Assembly (NCBI RefSeq): GCF_010470665.1
Contig: NZ_VOPZ01000014.1
Location: 1-64,000 of the forward strand
Direction: 5' to 3'
Length of the DNA stretch: 64,000 nt
Origin: Desulfovibrio sp. JC022
GTDB lineage: Bacteria; Desulfobacterota; Desulfovibrionia; Desulfovibrionales; Desulfovibrionaceae
Shown: piece by piece, positions 40,901 to 47,342 of the stretch
Numbering within the stretch: the stretch's first letter is position 1
Layout of the letters: each line of letters begins with the position of its first letter
Position numbers and translations under genes: made by a program
Notes under the pieces: generated by a model
What the model was told of the DNA's origin: nothing
Databases searched by the model: none
Seen by the model: only the letters and a program-made list of their open reading frames with translations

Positions 40901-42755
40901 TACAGCAGGAAACAGCTCCACCAGCAATGATTTTTCATTTGAAGTGGACCGTACCCCCACCCGTGCGGCGTATATTGATCTTGCCAACGATGACAACACA
41001 TACACCAATGACGCGACCCCAGAGCTGACTATTCTTGGAGATAACGGGTCTGCTTATGTCCTGTATTATGTAGACGGAACTACCGGTAACCTCACGGCAG
41101 TAAAAAGCGGAAGCTTTACTAATACGAGCCAGACCTACACAGTTCCCAATGCGGATGCCCTTGATGAAGGTGACCACAGCTACAGACTGGTAACCGTTGA
41201 TGCGGCAGGTAATGTTCAGTCCACTGATTACACCATCCATGTGGACCTGACCGCACCTGCGGCTGCGGAAGGTGTAACCTTTACCCAGATTGATGAAACC
41301 GGTGCTACGCCTTCCACGGTCAACACCTACGTGGCTCAGTCCGGCAATTCCATCAATATCAGCACCAACGACAACACTACCGACCTGCTGGTAAAAACAG
41401 CAACAGGAACGTCTCTGGTGGAACTGGTCAGGTCTGATGGTACCGTAATTGCCAGCGGAGCTGTTAACGGAGCCGGAAATGCACTTCTGGACCTGACAAC
41501 CAAAGATCTGAACATCATTGATGACGGCAGCTACACCTACACTCTGAAATTCTATGATGGTGTGGGCAACCAGCTTGATGCCAACAACGTAACCGTTAAT
41601 CTCGTTGTTGATACCACCGACCCCACGGTCACCGTAAAAATGTCCAGCAGTTCTGATCATGGCTATGACGCTGCAACGCTCGCGGACGGTCTTACCAGTG
41701 GTAAATCCTTCACCTTCGAAGGCAAGTTCACCGAGGACAGGTCCATCAACTACACCACTGAAATGGCCTATCTCATTGTCATTTCCAATGGCACGGACAC
41801 ATGGACCTACAACTCCACTGACAGCGCGAATCAAGACGGCCATATACAGAACATTACTGTGAATGCTGACGGAACCTATCATTTTGATTTTGTAGACAAC
41901 GATTCATCTGATCCATTTGACGATGGGAATTACAATGTCAGCATCAAAGCAATTGATCAGGCGGGTAACACCTCTGATGCTGCGACAGTTGATTTCCAGC
42001 TGGACAACAACGACATAAACCAGACTCAACTGACCATGACCGAGGATGTTGTCGGTTCTAAAAGATATGTAACTCTTGAGCAGTCCGGATATACCGGGGA
42101 CAATGACCCGGCCACGACCGATATAGATTACAAATTCGAAGTAACTAAGCACGATACCGACACAGGCAACAAAGACGTAACCTCCGGCGAAATCAAAGAA
42201 GGCGGTGACTTTGAAATTTCACTTCGAAATGATGGCCAAGAGTATGAATACGCCGAAGTAAAAGTAACTGACAAAGCAGGTAACGAATCAGAGTCACAAT
42301 TTGTTGACTTGAACAAAAGCAACGTAAACTACAGCGCAAAACTCGGAACCGATGCTGAGGTAAGGTCTGTAACCGCCACACTATTCAATGATGCCAACAA
42401 CAACGGAATCGCTGATGACGGTGAAGCTGTACAAGACTTCGGTGAAATTACTGATAACTGGAGCACTGACTTTGCAGCACTTGCTGAAGGAAATTACATT
42501 TTGCAGATTCAGGGGCACAATGACACCACCCCTACTGACGCAAATGTAACTTCAACAAAAGAGTTTAGCTTTAGTCTTGACGATATGGACACTCCCGGTA
42601 CTACCACCGACGATTTCTTCACTTCCACCAGTGAGCAGGATTACAATGGAGCAAAAGAAGGAAACGGCGGAGATACAACAGATACGGCACCTGCTTCGGA
42701 CACTGTTGTAAGCGTTGAAGTGACCCAGACCCATATTGAATTTGATATTGCATAA
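34971..42755 (+). CDS. Giant Ig-repeat adhesin secreted by type I system
   Basis: A 2594-residue surface protein. Residues ~1-150 form a Lap-type N-terminal module (V-Q-G-x-P-D-D-Y, then an F-L-F-V-G-N-I strand). An acidic low-complexity linker of Glu/Asp/Lys follows at ~165-200. The bulk is tandem Ig-like domains of about 100 residues, each with D-x-T-[AD]-P-T between domains and a final D-x-A-G-N strand; I count about 17 such motifs. The Asp richness suggests calcium binding between domains. The C-terminal ~200 residues hold a D-A-N-N-N-G-I-A-D-D-G-E loop and end V-T-Q-T-H-I-E-F-D-I-A, probably the secretion signal. RTX nonapeptides are absent. It should mediate surface attachment and biofilm formation. 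Confidence 0.9.
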   Translation: MADAQKVSPSTVYNVQGSPDDYNYVLKGADLILVNKQTNEEQVFLFVGNIMSLDGKVNMEFADGNSLQSHEIFSRSEMLDMDKQDEEAPQWEAVTEDPTPSGDEGNSDEGNLKDGQLQPLQTAQAALVTDPTDDILKTQQRMFDDIDKFAQQDSISSTPDPIDKIEVKENEQDEKKEDEEEETPVEEEKKDTTGDGDNTGNANNENSGKVTIALSQESESGIKITDSDTGETKFKDDGITKETDLKIEGTADPYTKLNIFMDGKKVGEATADKDGKYDLTVTGAAEAEHEFFARINDGTGESAPKSSTLKVEVDTTAPTLNDDAKADSTSKVTFDEDNGKTYTNQDRPLIEGTGESDTILTITYTSTDGSVTGTLNGITVNSSGNWSYRFPEGSELADGTYTFTIAGQDDAGNALAATQQIQNVIVKTDFTTGATITLDTTSDSMGTHANAAANDRITNDADLDLTISNISTDARQVKVYLAHADGTKSELGSADFDSVNNKWTYTVKNGDIPTDGDYTFMVEAMDMAGNVYQPASSLPVEIDRTAPTEGLDIDLDADSDSSHSRGLLGNDTDNYTHGTETGNPDGAGLLKISGAGAGTAGRVNLYLINSDGSKTLVNTDKFIQANPDGTWTYNYDASGKGTSGTETLEFRAEITDVAGNIESADLTVTVDNTDPVKSTITIDGLDAAKISHDSEGYSATVKGDSLTMTGKILEKADDVIVTLYQKNADGTFTAIANSLADGSGPLSISESGGSINWSYDVSGLVHGNKYSYYVTVEDAAGNISDPSETFTFTSDQQITAPTIALDAASNTIGGPGTANDNITGFVKDGSGTKDTDIEFKVTGDHDDTISVYVVDAAGTHTVRVGGVDYKCNLVGTAKNGQTVSFDASAYENDTTDLQFIAVAEDEAGNTATSTIYPVTIDDEAPVVDNIGVENAAALGLSDVDNETNATKLTLTGTLDEGSADVVVRVYDGVDGAGNPKFIGNAAIVSTASGYKWSLDVGSSSKYIKEGEHNFSIVVEDAAGNQTQYPTGGTYDINIDRTDPTITATLGTGLDTGRDVSYENDWITSIDDNLSIDVTANEGATITVTVNGHDFTHIVTDAEAAAGKINFDLSSLSLDNNKLNLGDNDVVIKATDPAGNSTTINKNLVIDNKVDTDTSTIKLATASDTGVSGDNATSDHSPTMQGTTEAFALVELLIKGTDKAGNAVEYAESVTADKNGNWEITPDHNIPDGSYDVTAKITDIAGNTGSISLDSQLVISSNPTAPVITMTEDTTAKYFGDDTDKDWVTRDSDPDFTIQKDVGTKLVVTATKAGDSSFSFNQTYTGAADQASDSIDVNTSLTDGTYTFTFTTTDAYGNPSTTTKTVVIDSEYDADDFTLAMDSGSDTGKTDIGKNPIILTNDATPELSGNAEVGSKAKMMIMSFDSEADLNASADPTSMNDTQLRAFMETYKGSLINDVTIGSDGKWVATPNLTAGDKYYKVIVVSEDQAGNVEAESISINLDTQDPTAPIINLTEDDGDVYPDSALNSITDLTPRLAGTSTLESGVTTEIRITDQTGKEVLTLDVSTIANADGSWEYHYGQGSNEPYLKGGDYTATITSTDKAGNDISDTVEFKILQDVAAKPTVELAKDDDTNIVGDAITSTALLAADAKLTLTGTAVAFQEVKIYDDSNTLIGSSKAGEDGVWTYDFGTNPSGVNVYYVVANGKKSDNFTLNVDNSTPDPTADLTKDSGTDGDWVTNDPTIEGNVEAGSTVEVKAVRVYELTDNGDGTYSYTDSSGTNQTITDAADVTDIGGKDYFVSNDTYSYTVAAKNVKADGSYETGELKTILSGKDGQYQVTVKSTDVAGNSSDLVISDILDLDTVIAKPTIGIKTGDDSYLAPDADGDIINASGTKVGSYADLPTGFRNPTVAYNEDNITNDRDLILTGDAEAGAKVVVSITADGVITKYETVADKDGHWECQPGNLADENYTASVTVTDTAGNSSTSNDFSFEVDRTPTRAAYIDLANDDNTYTNDATPELTILGDNGSAYVLYYVDGTTGNLTAVKSGSFTNTSQTYTVPNADALDEGDHSYRLVTVDAAGNVQSTDYTIHVDLTAPAAAEGVTFTQIDETGATPSTVNTYVAQSGNSINISTNDNTTDLLVKTATGTSLVELVRSDGTVIASGAVNGAGNALLDLTTKDLNIIDDGSYTYTLKFYDGVGNQLDANNVTVNLVVDTTDPTVTVKMSSSSDHGYDAATLADGLTSGKSFTFEGKFTEDRSINYTTEMAYLIVISNGTDTWTYNSTDSANQDGHIQNITVNADGTYHFDFVDNDSSDPFDDGNYNVSIKAIDQAGNTSDAATVDFQLDNNDINQTQLTMTEDVVGSKRYVTLEQSGYTGDNDPATTDIDYKFEVTKHDTDTGNKDVTSGEIKEGGDFEISLRNDGQEYEYAEVKVTDKAGNESESQFVDLNKSNVNYSAKLGTDAEVRSVTATLFNDANNNGIADDGEAVQDFGEITDNWSTDFAALAEGNYILQIQGHNDTTPTDANVTSTKEFSFSLDDMDTPGTTTDDFFTSTSEQDYNGAKEGNGGDTTDTAPASDTVVSVEVTQTHIEFDIA

Positions 42756-42790
42756 GTTTAAATAAATAAGTTTTACGGGGAAAAATATAA

Positions 42791-43732
42791 ATGTCTGCTG
42801 ATAGCGGCCCTCCGTGGCCGGGTTTTGTTGATGCGCTCTCAACCGTGCTCATGATGATGGTGTTCTTCACCCTGCTCATGGTGCTGGTTACAGGGACGCT
42901 CTCATATATTGTCGCGCTTAAGGAAGTTAAGCCCGGAGCCGCCACATCCACTGAACAGGTGGAAACCATGGTGGCTGCGGCGCAGGATCTTTCTTTTATG
43001 GAAAAACCGTCATCCATGGACAAATTGGCTGAAGCCATGACCCAGAGTGCAGTTCTTGGAAAGGAAGACCTTGTCACCTCTCCCCCGCCACAGCGATTCG
43101 ATATCGAAGAATTTGAACGTGAGAAAGAAATGCTTCAGAAAAGAGTTGCCCTTGCAGAAAGTGCTGCTTGGACCGCTCATCTGGAACTTCAGAAATTAAA
43201 AGAGGAAGTAAAAGACCAGCAGGATAAGCAGGACCCGAAACTTGCTGCAAAACTTCAGGCCGCCCTTGATAAAATCAAGCGTCTTGAAGCAGACGGGGCA
43301 ATTGAAAAAAAAGTTCAGACCGAAGACGAATTCGTCCCGCCGCCGTTCATCACCAAGCTGGTTCAAGGACTTAATAACAAGAATCGGGTAATCATCCTCT
43401 ACAATAAACTGACCAGTACTCTTGAGGAAAAAACAGAATCCGAACTGCTGGCCTGGGTTAAACAAAATGAATCTGTCATCATGCAGAAAGGTTTGCTGCT
43501 GACAGCAACCCTCCACCATGAAGGGGTTTCTTCCAGCATGTCCAACTCTGTGTCCTTCAAAAGACTTTACGGATTGATTAAATTCGTAAATGAACAGGCA
43601 CACATTCCCAAAAGTAAGATCAAATTCCGGGCCTTGAATGAAGGTGTTCCGGGAACCAATCAGGTTGTGGTCAACATTGGCAAAAGCTTTGGAAAAAGCA
43701 ATAAAGACCTGAACATTTCCGTTAGAAAGTAA
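42791..43732 (+). CDS. MotB/ExbD-like membrane protein, partner of the MotA/TolQ-like channel
   Basis: A 313-residue protein with one N-terminal membrane helix, W-P-G-F-V-D-A-L-S-T-V then M-V-F-F-T-L-L-M-V-L-V-T-G. The Asp at the entry of this helix matches the proton-carrying residue of MotB/ExbD proteins. A helical periplasmic stalk (~90-200) follows. The last ~110 residues look like a divergent OmpA/MotB-type domain (N-S-V-S-F-K-R-L-Y-G-L-I near 255), though peptidoglycan-binding residues are not clear. Its place after the adhesin and before the exporter supports a stator pair with the product of 32301-33383. Confidence 0.75.
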   Translation: MSADSGPPWPGFVDALSTVLMMMVFFTLLMVLVTGTLSYIVALKEVKPGAATSTEQVETMVAAAQDLSFMEKPSSMDKLAEAMTQSAVLGKEDLVTSPPPQRFDIEEFEREKEMLQKRVALAESAAWTAHLELQKLKEEVKDQQDKQDPKLAAKLQAALDKIKRLEADGAIEKKVQTEDEFVPPPFITKLVQGLNNKNRVIILYNKLTSTLEEKTESELLAWVKQNESVIMQKGLLLTATLHHEGVSSSMSNSVSFKRLYGLIKFVNEQAHIPKSKIKFRALNEGVPGTNQVVVNIGKSFGKSNKDLNISVRK

Positions 43733-43743
43733 GGGGCAGGGAC

Positions 43744-46011
43744 TTGGACAATCAGAAAAGACCTAACCCCGCACCTCTTACGGAGAGTAGCGAGCAAAAC
43801 GAAACCCCTGAATCTGCCAGTGCAAGCTCCAAGAGCGACACCATCGATACAAAGGCGGCCGGAAAATCAGAAAACAACGGTTCTGATAAAAAAAACTTCG
43901 TATCTCAAGAGAATATAGGACTATTCAATCCCGGTGAGGATGAGAAAGGTGCGTCCATTACTTCCTGCCTGAAAAAGATTGCGGACAAATACGGAATTGT
44001 CGTTACCGGCAGTTCCCTGCAACTAGGCAGCTCCTCACCCATCAATGAATATTTGCGTCTACAATCGGATAACATGGGGCTGAATCTATCCATAAAGCCC
44101 CTGCCACTGAAAGTTGATGATGAGATGCTGCCCCTGATCGTCCAGTATTCGGACGGCAGCTTTGCCCTTCTTGAAGAGAAAGTAGGTAGAAGACTGACTC
44201 TTTGGAACGGTAAGCAGGAAATCATCAGAAACAAGAAATCTGAATTTTCCGAATTCAAAGACTGGTCCTGTTCCCTTAAGCCCGTATTTGAAACAGACAA
44301 GGTTCCTTTCCTGAGCCTGACTTGGTTTATGGGACAGGTCGGCAAGATGTGGCCCATGTACTCTCAGGTGATACTGGCGACAGTGATGATCCATTGCTTC
44401 ACGCTGGTCATCCCCCTGCTGATGGGAATCTTCTACGACCGCATCCTTCCAAACCTTGCGGAAAACTCCCTCAGAGTGCTGATCACCGGGGCTATCATAG
44501 TTCTGGCCTTTGACTACATTCTCAAGAATGTCCGCACATCCTTAGTCGAAAAAGCAGCCCTGCGCGTGGAGCAGGATGCTGAGCCGCAATTGCTATCACT
44601 TGTGCTGGACACAAACTACTCCAAACTGCCTGTCTCAGCCGGACATCTGACCCATGCGATACAAGAATTTTCACGCATCAAATCCCTGTTCACTACCCAG
44701 TTGGTAGTCGGGTCCATTGACTTTTTCTTCCTCTTTTTCTTCTTGTTCGTCATTTACCTGAACAGCGGAATGCTCTTCGCCGTCCCGGCTGTCACCTCGT
44801 TTCTGGTACTGATCGTAGCCATTGTTTACGGCTTCTTCATTGATACAAATGTATCGGCACAGAGCAAGCTACAATCACGTAAAACTTCGTTTTTAAATGA
44901 AATTTTCAATGGGGTTGAATCAATCAAGGTAACCAATGCGGCAAGGCTTTTTGTTTCACGCTGGGCTTCTGAAATTGAAAAATCAGGGGAAATGTCCTCA
45001 AAATACCGCATTGCCCAGTCCCGTTGCTCCATGACCACCGGATTCTTGGGACAAATGAACTCAGCAGGGCTGCTTATAGTCGCATTTTTCCTGATCAAAA
45101 ACGGAGACATGAGCAGCGGCGGTTTGCTGGCGACCATGGTCCTTTCCGGACGTTGCATAGCGGTTTCCGCCAGCGTGTCCAACCTGATCACCTCCTACCT
45201 GTTTGCACGCCGTTCATACAAAGACTTGCGTAAAATTTTGAAACTGGAAAAAGAAAGCTGCGAAACCCGCCAGTTTAAAATCCAGCAATTGGGCGGCGGT
45301 GTACGTTTTGACAGTGTATCATTCCGCTATCAGCCGGAATCACCCTACGCCCTTGAAAACGTATCCTTTGAAAGCAAAGCAGGTGAAAAAGTCGGGATCA
45401 TCGGGCCCATGGGCAGCGGTAAAAGTACCCTGCTCAAACTTCTGGCCGGACTTGCCGATCCCAGTGAAGGATTGATCATGCTGGACGGGCATAACATGGG
45501 CCACCTGAATATTGAAAAAGTTCGCGAATTTGTGGGCGTAGTGCCCCAGTCCCCGGTGCTTTTCCACGGCACTCTGGAACTGAACCTGCTCATGGGATCA
45601 CGTACAGCAACCCAAAAATCCCTTCATCAGGCTCTGACCATTTCAGGCATTGATAAATTTGTTTCCAAACATCCGCTTGGCCTGAAAATGCCCATCCTCG
45701 AGGGAGGCAAAAACCTGTCCAGAGGACAGCGACAGGCAGTAGCGGTTGCCCGTGCCCTGATAAGCTCTCCGCCTCTGTTGCTCCTTGATGAGCCGACCAG
45801 CTCCATGGACTCCACACAGGAAAGGATACTCATTAACCAGATCAAAAATACCATGACTGACAAGTCCATTTACGTCGTCACCCACAGACCGCAGATTCTC
45901 GAAGTCGTGGATAGAATTCTCGTTGTAGATCAAGGACGAATCGTTGCTGACGGTCCGCGTGATGAAATTATCCGGAAACTTTCCAGCCCGGCTCCGGCCA
46001 GAAAGGGATAA
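43744..46011 (+). CDS. Type I secretion ABC transporter, LapB-like
   Basis: A 755-residue permease-ATPase fusion. Residues ~60-185 are a degenerate C39-peptidase-like domain (L-P-L-I-V-Q-Y-S-D-G-S-F, L-T-L-W-N-G) as in LapB/HlyB, used to bind substrate rather than cleave. Five or six membrane helices span ~210-480. The ATPase has Walker A G-P-M-G-S-G-K-S-T-L near 560, the signature L-S-R-G-Q-R-Q-A near 660, Walker B L-L-L-L-D-E-P-T near 682 and the H-loop V-T-H-R near 715. The start is TTG at 43744 after GGCAGGGA. It should energise export of the adhesin through the HlyD-type and TolC proteins. Confidence 0.92.
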   Translation: MDNQKRPNPAPLTESSEQNETPESASASSKSDTIDTKAAGKSENNGSDKKNFVSQENIGLFNPGEDEKGASITSCLKKIADKYGIVVTGSSLQLGSSSPINEYLRLQSDNMGLNLSIKPLPLKVDDEMLPLIVQYSDGSFALLEEKVGRRLTLWNGKQEIIRNKKSEFSEFKDWSCSLKPVFETDKVPFLSLTWFMGQVGKMWPMYSQVILATVMIHCFTLVIPLLMGIFYDRILPNLAENSLRVLITGAIIVLAFDYILKNVRTSLVEKAALRVEQDAEPQLLSLVLDTNYSKLPVSAGHLTHAIQEFSRIKSLFTTQLVVGSIDFFFLFFFLFVIYLNSGMLFAVPAVTSFLVLIVAIVYGFFIDTNVSAQSKLQSRKTSFLNEIFNGVESIKVTNAARLFVSRWASEIEKSGEMSSKYRIAQSRCSMTTGFLGQMNSAGLLIVAFFLIKNGDMSSGGLLATMVLSGRCIAVSASVSNLITSYLFARRSYKDLRKILKLEKESCETRQFKIQQLGGGVRFDSVSFRYQPESPYALENVSFESKAGEKVGIIGPMGSGKSTLLKLLAGLADPSEGLIMLDGHNMGHLNIEKVREFVGVVPQSPVLFHGTLELNLLMGSRTATQKSLHQALTISGIDKFVSKHPLGLKMPILEGGKNLSRGQRQAVAVARALISSPPLLLLDEPTSSMDSTQERILINQIKNTMTDKSIYVVTHRPQILEVVDRILVVDQGRIVADGPRDEIIRKLSSPAPARKG

Positions 46012-46013
46012 TC

Positions 46014-47306
46014 ATGGGAAAGAACTGGAAAAGCAACCTGCTCTGGTCCTTGGAAAAAAGCCTTGGAAACTGCATTGTCCTGCTGCTCATTCTGGCGTTT
46101 TCGGCCGTATTCATACTCTGGGCCCACACCAGCAAAATTGAAAAGACAGTCCGCGCCCAAGGCGTGGTTGAAACCAATCTGACTGATAAAATAGTAGGCC
46201 ACTTTGAAGGTGGCGTCGTTGAAAAGGTATTTGTAGAGGAAGGCGATACAGTACGCAAAGGTCAGGAAATTGTGGCCATTGCCAACACCAATATTACTGA
46301 AAAGAGAAACAAGTCCCTCATCAAAATGAGAAGGCTTCAAGCCAAACTGAACCGCCTTATTGCAGAAAGCAACGACACGACTGACGAGTTTGCACAAAAA
46401 GCATCCACCCCGGTAGAAAGGAGTGAAATCCAATTCGCCCGTATCAGGGGAGATGCTCTTGATGAGAAAATCAACATCCTCAAAACTCAAATCCAGCAGT
46501 CAAGGGCCGCCCTTTCCGCCAGTGAAAAACACGTAAAAAACCTGCTTGATGAACAGAAAGTACTCAAAGAGCAGCACGACATGCTGGAACCCATGGTCAA
46601 AAAGGGAATCGGTTCCCGCCAGCTTCTGCTGCAACGCAAAACCGAACTGGCTAAAATCACCACCAGTATTGCCGAGATTTACAACAAACGAGACGAATAC
46701 TCACTGGAAATCCGGGAACTGGAGCAGCGCATCAATCAGGCGGAGCTTGATTTTTATCGGGACATTCGCGAAGAAATCAACCTCGTAAGTTCCGAGTTGA
46801 AAGGCGTACGCGAAGAGCTTAACGCTGCCAATGAACAGATTGTACGCAGCGTTATCCGTTCCCCCATTGACGGCACCATCTATAAGCTGAGTGCCAACAC
46901 CGTAGGCGGGATTGTCCGCTCCGGTGAAGCTTTGGCTGAAATCGTCCCCCTTGATGCGACCATCCGTATTGAAGGGAAAGTTCAGCCCAGCGACAGAACC
47001 AAAATCTGGAACGGTATGACAGCCAAAATCCGGCCCTCATCATATGAATTTTCCGACCAGACTATGCTCAAAGCCAAGATCGTCAATATCTCGGCCAAGA
47101 CCTACTTCGATGACCTGACCCGCACATGGTACTATCGGGTAATTTTCAACACCGTTAAGGAAGACGCGGAGAAGGTTAAAGAGTTCCTGCCGGGCATGAT
47201 AGTTGAAGTCAACATCCTCTCCGGCGAAGAAAGCGTTCTCGAATACCTGCTCTCCCCCATCACACGGGGCATGCGCGGAGCTCTTTCCGAACACAGGACC
47301 CGCTAA
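46014..47306 (+). CDS. HlyD-family membrane fusion protein (LapC-like)
   Basis: A 430-residue periplasmic adaptor. One membrane helix at ~20-42 (V-L-L-L-I-L-A-F-S-A-V-F) anchors it. A first lipoyl half-motif follows (V-E-T-N-L-T-D-K-I-V-G-H-F-E-G-G-V-V-E-K), then a long coiled-coil hairpin at ~95-265, and the second lipoyl half with S-V-I-R-S-P-I-D-G-T-I-Y near 280. A beta-barrel part (I-R-P-S-S-Y-E-F) and P-G-M-I-V-E-V-N end the protein. It links the ABC transporter to TolC. Its ATG is two bases from the previous stop. Confidence 0.93.
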   Translation: MGKNWKSNLLWSLEKSLGNCIVLLLILAFSAVFILWAHTSKIEKTVRAQGVVETNLTDKIVGHFEGGVVEKVFVEEGDTVRKGQEIVAIANTNITEKRNKSLIKMRRLQAKLNRLIAESNDTTDEFAQKASTPVERSEIQFARIRGDALDEKINILKTQIQQSRAALSASEKHVKNLLDEQKVLKEQHDMLEPMVKKGIGSRQLLLQRKTELAKITTSIAEIYNKRDEYSLEIRELEQRINQAELDFYRDIREEINLVSSELKGVREELNAANEQIVRSVIRSPIDGTIYKLSANTVGGIVRSGEALAEIVPLDATIRIEGKVQPSDRTKIWNGMTAKIRPSSYEFSDQTMLKAKIVNISAKTYFDDLTRTWYYRVIFNTVKEDAEKVKEFLPGMIVEVNILSGEESVLEYLLSPITRGMRGALSEHRTR

Positions 47307-47342
47307 TAATCGTGATCACCAAGTTCATGAACAGGAAATAAA

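Noticed and set aside
40935-41882. 315-codon open frame on the minus strand inside the adhesin gene
   Set aside because: It is antisense to highly repetitive adhesin coding sequence, where codon bias creates long open frames in other phases. The same applies to 35952-36659 and several shorter ones. No ribosome-binding site or recognisable domain.
34971-42755. CRISPR or tandem DNA repeat array
   Set aside because: The repetition is at protein level in Ig-like domains; the DNA copies are divergent and have no spacer structure. No CRISPR array or cas gene was seen in the window.
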